Assembly: GCA_030386875.1 (NCBI GenBank)
Contig: CM059578.1
Location: 17,655,009-17,719,008 of the forward strand
From: Morinoia aosen
Lineage: Eukaryota; Arthropoda; Malacostraca; Amphipoda; Talitridae
Direction: 5' to 3'
Length of the DNA stretch: 64,000 nt
The notes under the pieces are model-generated. The model was given only the letters and a program-made list of their open reading frames with translations, did no database searches and was not told the DNA's origin. A program made the position numbers and the translations under genes. Below are positions 20,481-29,625 of this stretch, one piece after another (the first letter of the stretch is position 1; each line of letters opens with the position of its first letter).

Positions 20481-21246
20481 GGTCAATATTTATTTTAGGG
20501 GTTTCACGGAAATTTAAAATTCCGTTCCAAAGAATCACCAAAGGAACACGTTAAAAAACGTTTTACACGAATGACATTCTGCTCGCTGGTACATTATTTT
20601 CGAGTTATTTAACTTTGAAGTTATAGGAACGGCGCTAATGAAATGGCTTTCGCGCGCAAAAGGAGAGGGTGTTCCAACCATGCCGAGAGTGGGGAAAAGT
20701 TGTTTTCGCAATATATGGCGTAATTTATTATTTTCCGACCCCGCGGAGCCTGAGCCCACTTCTAGGATGTTTTTAGCTAAGAACACACATAAAAATTATC
20801 ACCAAGAAATATTAGCGGGACTGTTATAGTGACTATTGAAATCGATATGCAGTTGACATCAGTTTCAATATGGCGGCCACCGTAGATCATTAGCAAAAGC
20901 GTGGGAGTGAATACCGTAGATTTGATATCGTAATATTATTATAATGTAATATTTTTGGGTGATAACCTTTATTGTGTTATTAACTAAAACATCCTAGAAG
21001 TGGGTTCAGGCTCCGCGGGGTCGGCTAATAATAAATTACAAAGTACCCAAACGTACTCTAACAGCTCAAGCACGCAACTGACTGGAACTGCTATGGAACA
21101 CGAAAATTTAAAAGTTGAATAAGTCGAAAATAACGCATGAGCGATCAGAATTTCATTCATGTAAAACGTTTTTAAATGTGTTTCTTTAGTGATTCTTGGC
21201 AACGAAATTATTAAAATTCTTGACAACATTAAACTCAATATTGACC
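20481..21246. mobile_element. Foldback element D (766 bp)
   Basis: Ends GGTCAATATT ... AATATTGACC. The terminal arms of about 130 bp share ACGTTTTACATGAATGA-like and TGATTCTTGG-like blocks with B and C. An inner inverted pair (TCCGACCCCGCGGAGCCTGA and its complement near 21005-21025) flanks the centre. No convincing target duplication is present, so it is older or rearranged. Confidence 0.8.
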
Positions 21247-22291
21247 GTATGATGAAATGTCTATTTTACTTTCACTTTTTAATGTTATAAAATTTTAATT
21301 TAACTGAGTGTAGCAACATCACGAATTATCTAACTGTAAATATGTAAAATTAAATGGAGTGGTGATACTATGTTGTATATTAAAATAGAATAAATACCTA
21401 ATTATCTATAGTATGATTCTCCAAGAAAAAATTATTAGGAAAGCTGGGAATATTTCAATTTAATTTAGGTCGAAAACTTTAATATGAAATAGTTAGCCTC
21501 AATGACTAGCTAACATCGGGATTAGTGGATTTAAAATAAAAATTTAAAGTTCTCATGATGTATGCTGTATGCATATGATGTATGACTAGGAATTGAAAGT
21601 TGTTGAAAATGTCATCAAATTTTCAGAACAGAAAAAAAATTTAATTTCTGTGGGAATGTGTGAGAGAGAGGGGGCATTTTCAAAGAACAGGTGTATTGAA
21701 ATTAATTCAATTTAAGAATTATTTTTGCTGTACTCTAAACAATGAACCTGACATGCTTTTTTTGAGTAAATCTACCAATATAGCTGGCCACTGCTCTCAG
21801 TAGACTCTTCAGATAGACAAAATCTCTTCAACATAATTCTCAGGAATTAAAAATTCACATTATTTTTCTGAGTTCTGGACTGTATCTGTGGTTTTTAATA
21901 TGAAACCATATTTCTGGTATTTTCATATTGTTCAGTTAGCAATGTAATTGTTCTTTTAGGTCACTTAGGCTCACTTTATAGGCTCTTTTAAGGTCATTTA
22001 GCTGAACCTCTCAGTTGAGGTCACCTTTCAGATTGTTAAATTCAACCTGTTCTTGTGCCTCAGACATCCTGCTAACTGGTAGAACTAAGATGTAAATATC
22101 CTACTTTAGTAGGTCATGATTGGGTATTATATGCATTAATAATATTTATAATATCAGTAATGTGAACTGATCAAGTGTTCCCATCCTTTTTAGGCCAACT
22201 CTACACAACAATTGCAATGAAAAAATTACTGAAGTTTGTCTATCATGTTTGGTATATATTTTGTTTTAATTTGATCATTTTTCTTTCACAG
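21247..22291. other. No gene seen; intron-like upstream of zinc-finger exon
   Basis: About 1 kb of A+T-rich sequence. It ends in a strong acceptor (TTTTTCTTTCACAG, AG at 22290-22291), so at least its right part is an intron of the following gene. Confidence 0.55.
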
Positions 22292-22736
22292 AAGAAATGA
22301 GTTCCTGCAGAATATTAACAATTGATTCTGGTTCTGAATCAGGACCAGATGAACCTGAAAACAAGAAAAAGAGACTGAGAATAATCGAGTTTGCCAAGCG
22401 CCGAAGGTTCCCATGCCCAGAATGTGGGAAAAACTTGGTTCACCCTCCTCGCCATCTGCGCGCCATGCATGCCTGGGACGAGACCAAAGCAAAATACGTA
22501 GGCCTAACTCACGAGCTCAGAAAGGAGTCGTCCCACAAGGGGACTGGAAAGGTTCGCAATTATCACAAAAAGGCTAGATGCCCATTCCCCGAATGTCCTG
22601 CGGTGGTTAAACGCGTGGAAAACCACTTGCTCAGCGTTCACAAACTTTCAAAAAAGGAACAATTAGTGAAATTTGAAAACTTCAACTTTTCAACCTCAGC
22701 TCCTAGGATTGAGCAACAACTCTCAACTTCAAACAG

Positions 22737-22794
22737 CAACAACTCCCAAGCGAGTCGGCAACAACTCCCAAGCGAGTCGGCAGCAACTCTCAAG
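22737..22794 (+). repeat. 22-bp tandem repeat interrupted by the P element
   Basis: Units 1 and 2 are identical (CAACAACTCCCAAGCGAGTC plus GG). Unit 3 has 14 bp here and its last 8 bp (CGAGTCGG) at 32482-32489, directly after the right target duplication. The repeat is thus completed exactly across the element. Confidence 0.9.
22787..22794 (+). repeat. P element target site duplication, left
   Basis: CTCTCAAG. It is identical to 32474-32481. Eight bases is the length produced by P-superfamily transposition. Confidence 0.93.
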
Positions 22795-22820
22795 CACAGA
22801 GAAAATACATAAGAAGAGGA
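22795..22820 (+). repeat. P element terminal inverted repeat, left
   Basis: CACAGAGAAAATACATAAGA and onward. The complement of the right end reads CACAGACCAAATACAAGAAG, the same apart from two substitutions and a 2-bp gap in the first 22 or so bases. The pattern CA..A.GAAATA.CATAAG resembles the Drosophila P terminus, from memory of that family. Confidence 0.85.
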
Positions 22821-24360
22821 ACAACTTCTAAGGGGACATCCTTGCCTCGCAATCCGAATACTAGCTCTCAATTGGCTAGTCGAATGAGTGACTCTAACCA
22901 ATGAGCTACTCAAATAGGAGTGACGTTTCTTCCGTGCGAAACCTCATTGGCTCTCAGGTATCATCTCGTTTAGGGTAATTACCCCAAATTAGGGTAATTT
23001 CAAAAACTAAATGGCGACTTTAACGTGAGCATTGCTGCATTTCGTAACTATGTCTAATCATTATATAGGGTAATATCATGCACTTAGGTTATTTTCCTGC
23101 AATTGAGGGGATATTCTTCTACACGCAATGGTATTTTCTCTATGACGGAACGACGACGAATTGGAGAAATTCCTTTGATATTTTATTGTAAGGCTGCAAG
23201 ACCGGCAGACTCTCGGTGGGTCCTAGAGCTGAGACCAATAAAATGTCATGTAGCACCTAATGGCGCTGTTATAAAGTTGTGATTTACAAGGACCGAATTG
23301 CTGCACATTTTTTAGTACAAACGCGTTCTAACTAAGGACAATGAACGGCAGGCACATGTTATTAAAATGGGATTAGCATATATTTCAGGAATGGTTGTTT
23401 ACCGAGAAAACTTGTCCATATTTAAACTCGCGCAAATCAATAAGGAAGAATGTAGTTACTTTACGGCAAATGAATACTACACTAAACCAATGATATCAAG
23501 TAGGGGAGTTACGAACAGGATTGTGACAAGAGAATCAGAAAATAAATCTCAATAATTTCCAATGAAGTTAATATTTAAAATACGTTTCCCAATACAAATT
23601 TGAATGCTTTACAAAACAGCTCTCAAGCTTGTAAATAAAATACAATACACTGAAAAACTACCCTTTGTGACCCAAAAGGAACCCAAATGATAGAAAAGAA
23701 TCACCATTACTCAGCTCATTCAATAATACAAGAAAGTCTGACCCAATAACACTTTCAATACTAGTGAATCCATCAACAATGGAACTTTACCGAGGTAAGA
23801 GTGTAGCAAAATCAATGTGCGCTAGCACCATGTACATATTCTTGATATAGGTTTAAATTTTAATATTAAGATATGAGCCTAAATTCCTAATTTCCAAATA
23901 TAAGTTTAAGTCGTAATAATTAAATATAAGTCTAAGCTTTTACTCACGAGAATTCACAGTAACCTTGCATTTCAATAATTTGAACTCAAACATAAATTCA
24001 GCCGTAAAATAACTATGAAAATCGTAAATAATTTAGCACTACGAAAGTGAATAAATTCACCCAAAAACTTAGATTAGAAAAACAATTATTTTATTAAAGA
24101 CCTTACGAGTCTACAATAAAGAGCATCCTTCCGCCGCACGGTTTTCAAAACAAGGGTAGACTTCCGGGCCATTTCAGTATATAAAGTAGGGCGCAACAGC
24201 CAAATATGAACCATACAAATCTACAAGGGCCAGTGTTAAGACCTTAGATACAATCGGCGTCTGGAACATCCCTTCTCTCAACATTCTCAGTCTACAATCT
24301 TTACTACACTCCTCTTTACGACGCATTCTTTTTACCACAATATCACTCCTCTTTACACTC
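22821..24360 (-). other. P element 3' subterminal region
   Basis: Non-coding, with AT-rich stretches, ATTGG/CCAAT-rich short inverted segments at 22870-22960 and three TAGGGTAAT motifs at 22971-23075. Short frames such as 23367-23555 (+) have no recognisable domain. Confidence 0.5.
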
Positions 24361-24364
24361 GCTT

Positions 24365-24590
24365 AGTCAACACCTCTGTCATCGTCTCTGACAGTCAATA
24401 ATCTCTGTCAACATCACTGACAGCCAATAACATCTCTGTCAACATCACTGACAGTCAATAACATCTCTGTCAACATCACTGACAGTCAATAACATCTCTG
24501 TCAACATCACTGACAGTCAATAACATCTCTGTCAACATCACTGACAGTCAATATTTCCGTCATCTCTGACAGTCGACACCTCTGACAGTC
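24365..24590. repeat. 31-bp tandem repeat in P element 3' region
   Basis: Five to six units of GACAGTCAATAACATCTCTG + TCAACATCACT, with degenerate units on both sides. It lies 450 bp beyond the transposase stop and within the element. Confidence 0.85.
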
Positions 24591-25037
24591 GACATCTCTG
24601 TCGGTTTACATTCCAATGACACGCCTTCACCCTTGCGTCATCGTCATCAGCAGCATCTCTGCCACAAGAAAATTCTCGCCTGAACAAATCCTACGAAGAT
24701 CTTGGACTTGGAAGAAACTATCCTGGCCTTTGTCTGGCTTACCCCCCCCCCCCCCCTGGACGTGGCCTTTGCTGATCTCGTGTCCTGCTTCTGCCAGACT
24801 CATTAAAAGTCAAAGCTGAGTACAACCGTGGTTTCAATTCATTTCCTCTCAACGCGATTGGCACGATACGGTATTCCCAGACAGCAATACGAACGAAAAA
24901 GTGAAAGAAAATCAATAGAATACATTTAGTTTCCTGAATAGGAGTGGTGACCCCAAAAGCATTTGGGAACCACATACCCAATTAGCTAAAACGTTACAAG
25001 CGTTAATTAAATTTTCTATTGAACTGTTTAGGTGCAG
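24591..25037 (-). other. P element transposase 3' UTR side
   Basis: Non-coding sequence downstream of the transposase stop. It contains a run of 16 C residues near 24740-24758. No clear AATAAA was found close to the stop. Confidence 0.5.
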
Positions 25038-25607
25038 TTACTGATGTGTAATTTTCTTCACTTTTTCATTCACACTTGTTGAAGATACCCCTTTTTGTAG
25101 ATGCCTAATGCATTGAAGTGTTCTACATTTTACAAAGTAATTCTGAAAATATGCGTTGACCCGAACGCAGCAAAAGTTAAATGCGGAGATGATTGTGAAG
25201 AGATTATTCACTAGTTTGCGAAACCCTATAACATGACGATAATTCTCGAAACAAAATAAAAATACTCTTTCAAAATTAATTATTTCCCCAATGAACTCTT
25301 CGCTGCAGTAATTGAGAGAAGGCGGGGAAGTTTCAACATACTCTTTAAAGCTTGTGAAGAGGTGCATAGATAAATCTTGATTCGTGAGAATACGAGAACA
25401 AGTTTCACATGAAGGTAAGGTTGATCCTTTCAACTTGAGGTGAAACTGGTTGATTTTATGGGCTATATACCCAGCGAAGTAGGTAACGGCACCATCTACC
25501 TCCATTGACTCGAACATCCCTCCAACAATCGTAGATGCGGAGAAAGTTTTGGCTGCCTCTATTTCTTGGTAGGAGAGAACAACCGCCTCAGGGGCCTCTT
25601 CAGGAAC
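25038..25607 (-). CDS. P/THAP9-like transposase, exon 5 (C-terminal)
   Basis: Last exon, 189 codons and stop. It enters through the acceptor TTTGATTTCCAG in phase 0, matching the donor of exon 4. It encodes VDGAVTYFAGYIAHKIN, a motif near the C-terminus of P and THAP9 transposases, followed by two Cys pairs (CETC ... CFENYRHV) and a Lys-rich tail (VNEKVKKI). The open frame visible upstream of the acceptor (to 25658) is intron sequence. No stop or shift is present. Confidence 0.88.
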   Translation of the reverse strand, partial: VPEEAPEAVVLSYQEIEAAKTFSASTIVGGMFESMEVDGAVTYFAGYIAHKINQFHLKLKGSTLPSCETCSRILTNQDLSMHLFTSFKEYVETSPPSLNYCSEEFIGEIINFERVFLFCFENYRHVIGFRKLVNNLFTIISAFNFCCVRVNAYFQNYFVKCRTLQCIRHLQKGVSSTSVNEKVKKITHQ

Positions 25608-25944
25608 CTGGAAATCAAACCGTAACACAGCCATAAGAAATCGTGACAAAATTATCAATAAGAATCGTCCATACTTAACTTAATATCACTGTAATAAATA
25701 CACATGGAATGATATACAACTAAACATTATAGAAGTGAAACATACATCACTAGAGCCCAACAACAATGGCTTAATTTGTAGAACAGCTCGTGTAAATTTA
25801 CAATGGCAGTACCGTCATTTTAGAGTGTAATTAGAACTGATACGAGCCTAAACGTCAAGTATATACGCTTCATACAAGTAGCCTCAATCAGAATGAAGAA
25901 TCTATGACGTTAGAACAACATCGAGAAAATTATTTCTTCATTAC
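25608..25944 (-). other. Intron 4 of the P transposase gene (337 bp)
   Basis: GTAATG donor and TTTCCAG acceptor, phase 0. It is A+T-rich. If retained it adds a stop within four codons (…VMKK stop at 25930), which would give a protein lacking exon 5, comparable in kind to retention of the third intron in Drosophila P. Confidence 0.8.
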
Positions 25945-27567
25945 CTCTTCAACTATGTTCCACATTTCCACATTCAGGTCTTCTTCGGCCACCTCAACAT
26001 TGCTCTTCATTGGTGCCCTCATGAGAGAAGCTGTCGACACTTTGCAGTAAGCGTCAATGAAATTTTGAGGCGTTGGAAACTTCTGTACGTTTCTGATTTT
26101 ACCAAAGAATTTTTCCAGCTCGTCTTGACACAGATTCCTGACGCACATGTAAGGTAGGACATCTTCCTTGATTTTTGTTCTCAACAATAAAAGTGCATTG
26201 ATGGATTGAATCCACCCGTCAATAAAGAAACATCTTCGTTGGGGGTTCAATGAGCGCAATTCTTGTAGCCAAGAGATGTAGTCCTTCAAGATTTCAATAG
26301 ACGGAGAACTTTGTGAGAGTGGTTTCCTGAGAGGCACTTTCTCTGCAGGAGACTGAGAGTTAAAAATATCGAATAGATCATTAAATTTTTTACAGTACAA
26401 GCTGGTTGCTGACGCAGAAGCTGAGAGGGATTGTTTTGAGACGTAGTAGTCTAAAGCCGCACTTGTTGAGTTCGACAACACTTGAGTGGCTAGTTTGACT
26501 TTCATCCTTTGGGCAAATTTCAAATTGTACACATGCTCATGCGACAGACGAGGAACACATTTTATGCTACTTTTCTGTTCCAATTCAAAAAGTTGTTTGA
26601 TGTGATGCCAAGAAGCTGTGGAATTTAGAGTGGGCATGATTAAATCACCTTTGAGAAGAAAGTTTCGAGCATTTTTAATTAAATGAGGAGGGTCTTTTAA
26701 CACAATATACTTTTTATTTCCAAATTCTACAACAGGATTGGTTGATGAGCAGCCCATTTCCTTGAACGCTTTTTGGAAATTGCTGCCTTGGTCGCTCGTT
26801 ATGCCTAAAACAACGAAGCCTTGCTTTTCCATTGCAGCAACAGACTCCCGCAAGATGTCTTTGATGTACGCAGAGGGCATAGCGGATGATGTAAAGTAGA
26901 AGCCAATTGGATGTTTCCACTTTTTGGCTACCCCAGAAGCCATAACACAAAATGCAGAAGTAGCCAGTTTTTTGCAATTTCCGGTTTTTATATTTTCATA
27001 TCCTATTACGGTATCTTTTTCTTGATTATATGATAACCCTCTACGGAGGGACATTTCATCAGCGAAAATAAAGCATAGTTTATCTTTCGGGTTTGTGGGT
27101 TTCACTTTCATCTTCAAGATGGAAACACTTTTACTACTAATGCCTGGTGATAACTTGAAATTTCGCAGCACACTCACCACAGTAGTATATGAAGGCAAGG
27201 GTATGATGTTCCTCATTAGCTGATAATGGCTGACAGATGAACTGACAAGGATATTTAGAGCCAGCCATTTATGATACATGCTGTACCGTTGTTTACCCCT
27301 CAACTTATGTTTGACAAATTCACTGAGGTACGGTCCAAGTCTGCCAGAAACGCTCCTCAGAAATGCATCGGTGTTCAATCTCCTGTACAAAACCCGTGAT
27401 TTCTTACAATGCCTTCTTTCTTTCTTAGCTCTCTTTGTAGTTGATGTAGAGGAGCATTCAAGGGCAATCCGAGTTCCGGAAGGAGACTCTATTAGGCGTC
27501 TTTTGCAAGGCAACCTTGGATGGTGAGAGCTTTGCAACTCGGACCATTTCCTTTTACCTAGAGAGCT
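25945..27567 (-). CDS. P/THAP9-like transposase, exon 4 (catalytic core)
   Basis: 541 codons, open throughout. It holds the DDE-type RNase H-like core that cuts and joins transposon ends. Motifs in order: LCFIFADEMSLRRG (first Asp), VLGITSDQGSNFQKAF (second Asp), VLKDPPHLIKNARN (the conserved DPPHLxKxxRN box before the insertion domain), and NLCQDELEKFFGKIR near the end, which carries the acidic D..E pair of the final motif. The N-terminal part (RSVSGRLGPYLSEFVKHKL and YHKWLALNILVSSSVSHYQLMRNI) matches the region before the core in THAP9-like proteins. The exon begins after TTGTTTCAG and ends GAAGAG|GTAATG. Confidence 0.92.
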
Positions 27568-28118
27568 CTGAAACAATTTATAAATGATTGAAGTACAGAT
27601 AAAGTTAGTTAATTTTATTAAATGTCCTAATAATAATATTGAGAAAAATTTCTACATTGCCTAAATGGAATCAAATCATCCCACAATCGGTGTTCACAGA
27701 AATAGTATACTCATGGCATATTGTTTACACCATTTTTCGACATAACTATAGATCTAAGGTTGTTCCCTCGCTTCAAGAAGGAAAGGTATAGCCAAAAGCG
27801 CCAAGTCCTAACCACTCACACACAAAACTTTGGGTTTTAGGTTATCGAATTCGGCAGCAGGCACTTTTCACTGGTTTACCCTTGCTGTATCATGAAAGTC
27901 ACGTGCACCCCAGACCTGCGCCCATACGTGTCCAAGACGTCCGCCACACCCCCTCGGGGCTGCGTCAAAATCAGGCATTCACAAGCACCGTCCATTAACA
28001 TTTACCTTCTCCGAGTCATCTGGCTTCCTCAAATAACACACCACAACCACGCAATGGCCACTCCCATCCCATTCACCCACCCTAACTTTGGTCTACCTCT
28101 AATGCCCCTTCCACACAC
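27568..28118 (-). other. Intron 3 of the P transposase gene (551 bp)
   Basis: Donor GAG|GTGTGT and acceptor ATTGTTTCAG, phase 0 on both sides. The donor choice is the weakest of the four; no other phase-0 donor of quality is seen before the frame closes. Confidence 0.65.
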
Positions 28119-28268
28119 CTCCTTGGAGTTAGCACTGATGGCAGGTTCTACAGGTTCAGGAGTGCCAGACGCAATAGCTGGACCTTCTTGGGCAACCCTA
28201 CATTCCTCAGACGTTGCAAACAAGCGCCGTTTACAATGGATTGGAGGATTGGCACTCTTGGAAGAGCT
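28119..28268 (-). CDS. P/THAP9-like transposase, exon 3 (basic linker)
   Basis: 50 codons in phase 0 after the acceptor ACATTATTCCAG. It starts SSSKSANPPIHCKRRLFA and continues into a Pro/Glu/Ala-rich stretch. The first codons and the RRL motif resemble the start of exon 4 (SSLGKRKW ... CKRRLI), which suggests an old exon duplication. It is likely to be part of the flexible joint between the repeat linker and the core. The 3' limit depends on the GTGTGT donor. Confidence 0.7.
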
Positions 28269-28612
28269 CTGGAATAATGTACAAAACATCAATTACACTC
28301 GTTAATTTACTTGCAATCAATAAAATCCTACAGACAGAAACAGCGAGTTAAGAAAGAAGAGGAAAAACAGGAAAAGAAATGATAGCAAAAAAGGTACGAA
28401 AATTGGACGACTCAAAGTGAGCACACAAAATTAGGATTGCCGAAGGCCTTTTTATAGCTTAGGTCACGAAACAAAATCCCCTGGGGTCAACAATGCCCAT
28501 AGCATAGGATTGACAAAGGTAACTAAACTAAAATTGCTTACCCTATGCCCCCTAATGGATTTCCCAATCTGTAACTGAAAATGCAGTAAGCTGTACTTTC
28601 AACATGACTGAC
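28269..28612 (-). other. Intron 2 of the P transposase gene (344 bp)
   Basis: Donor CAG|GTCAGT and acceptor ATTATTCCAG, both phase 0. Confidence 0.75.
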
Positions 28613-29625
28613 CTGTACTGATGAAGCTATTACAATGTTCACTTTTGTGTCCTGTTGCGCAACATCAGAAGTGACAAAGTTGGGTGCATTTTGTGCTGAA
28701 AGCCTTTTAGCGCAAGTAATGAAAGGTTTTGCAGCACCTGGGGTTGACGTCTTGGCAGCACCTGGGGTTGACGGCTTGGCAGCACCTGGGATTGACGGCT
28801 TGGCAGCACCTGGGATTGACGGCTTGGCAGCACCTGGGATTGACGGCTTGGCAGCACCTGGGGTTGACGGCTTGCCAGCACCTGGGGTTGACGTCTTGGC
28901 AGCACCTGGGGTTGACGGCTTGGCAGCACCTGGGATTGACGGCTTGGCAGCACCTGGGGTTGACGGCTTGCCAGCACCTGGGGTTGACGTCTTGGCAGCA
29001 CCTGGGGTTGACGTCTTGGCAGCACCTGGGGTTGACGGCTTGGCAGCACCTGGGATTGACGGCTTGGCAGCACCTGGGGTTGACGGCTTGCCAGCACCTG
29101 GGGTTGACGTCTTGGCAGCACCTGGGGTTGACGTCTTGGCAGCACCTGGGGTTGACGTCTTGGCAGCACCTGGGGTTGACGGCTTGGCAGCACCTGAGGT
29201 TGACGGCTTGGCAGCACCTGAGGTTGACGGCTTGGCAGCACCTGGGGTTGACGTCTTGGCAGCACCTGGGGTTGACGTCTTGGCAGCACCTGGGGTTGAC
29301 GTCTTGGCAGCACCTGGGGTTGACGGCTTGGCAGCACCTGAGGTTGACGGCTTGGCAGCACCTGAGGTTGACGGCTTGGCAGCACCTGGGGTTGACGTCT
29401 TGGCAGCACCTGGGGTTGACGTCTTGGCAGCACCTGGGGTTGACGTCTTGGCAGCACCTGGGGTTGACGGCTTGGCAGCACCTGGGATTGACGGCTTGGC
29501 AGCACCTGGGGTTGACGGCTTGCCAGCACCTGGGGTTGACGTCTTGGCAGCACCTGGGGTTGACGGCTTGCCAGCACCTGGGATTGAGCGTTGGGCAGCA
29601 CCATGAGCATTACAACCATTACCTT
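28613..29625 (-). CDS. P/THAP9-like transposase, exon 2 (36-unit octapeptide repeat)
   Basis: 1,013 bp. It begins after a weak acceptor (GCTTGTGAG) with two bases that complete the split codon from exon 1, then 337 codons without a stop. After 12 lead codons come 36 units of a 24-bp repeat encoding AK(P/T)S(T/I)PGA with variants GKPSTPGA and AKPSTSGA. The unique end (AAKPFITCAKRLSAQNAPN to VNIVIASSVQ) leads to the donor CAG|GTCAGT. Because the unit is divisible by three, all six frames are open. This frame is chosen because it alone joins exon 1 and exon 3 in phase. The product is a Pro/Lys/Ser/Ala-rich basic linker between the THAP domain and the core. Confidence 0.75.
28734..29600. repeat. 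24-bp minisatellite, 36 units, within P element exon 2
   Basis: Units GCAGCACCTGGGGTTGACGT + CTTG with variation at four positions (GGGATT, GAGGTT, GGCTTG, GCCAGC). A block of six units (one G-type, two GAGG-type, three GTC-type) is repeated next to itself, so there is higher-order structure and amplification by unequal exchange or slippage is recent. Confidence 0.97.

Larger units (their letters stand above)
22292..22794 (+). pseudogene. Zinc-finger/tyrosine-recombinase gene, 5' coding part
   Basis: Crypton-like gene split by the P element. The exon enters through a clear acceptor with the first ATG at 22297. After an acidic, Ser-rich start and a basic stretch (NKKKRLRIIEFAKRRR) come two C2H2-type fingers: CPECGKNLVHPPRHLRAMH (about residues 40-58) and CPFPECPAVVKRVENHLLSVH (about 95-115). 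The exon then becomes Gln/Ser/Asn-rich and contains two full 22-bp tandem units (22737-22758 and 22759-22780) and the first 14 bp of a third. The P element begins at 22795. N-terminal zinc fingers on a tyrosine recombinase-like core occur in a metazoan Crypton-related family, and the matching core lies beyond the P element at 32482 onward. Confidence 0.75.

Noticed and set aside
24365..24590. Regular 31-bp repeats as a CRISPR-like array
   Set aside because: No unique spacers between units, eukaryotic context and no cas genes; it is a simple tandem repeat.
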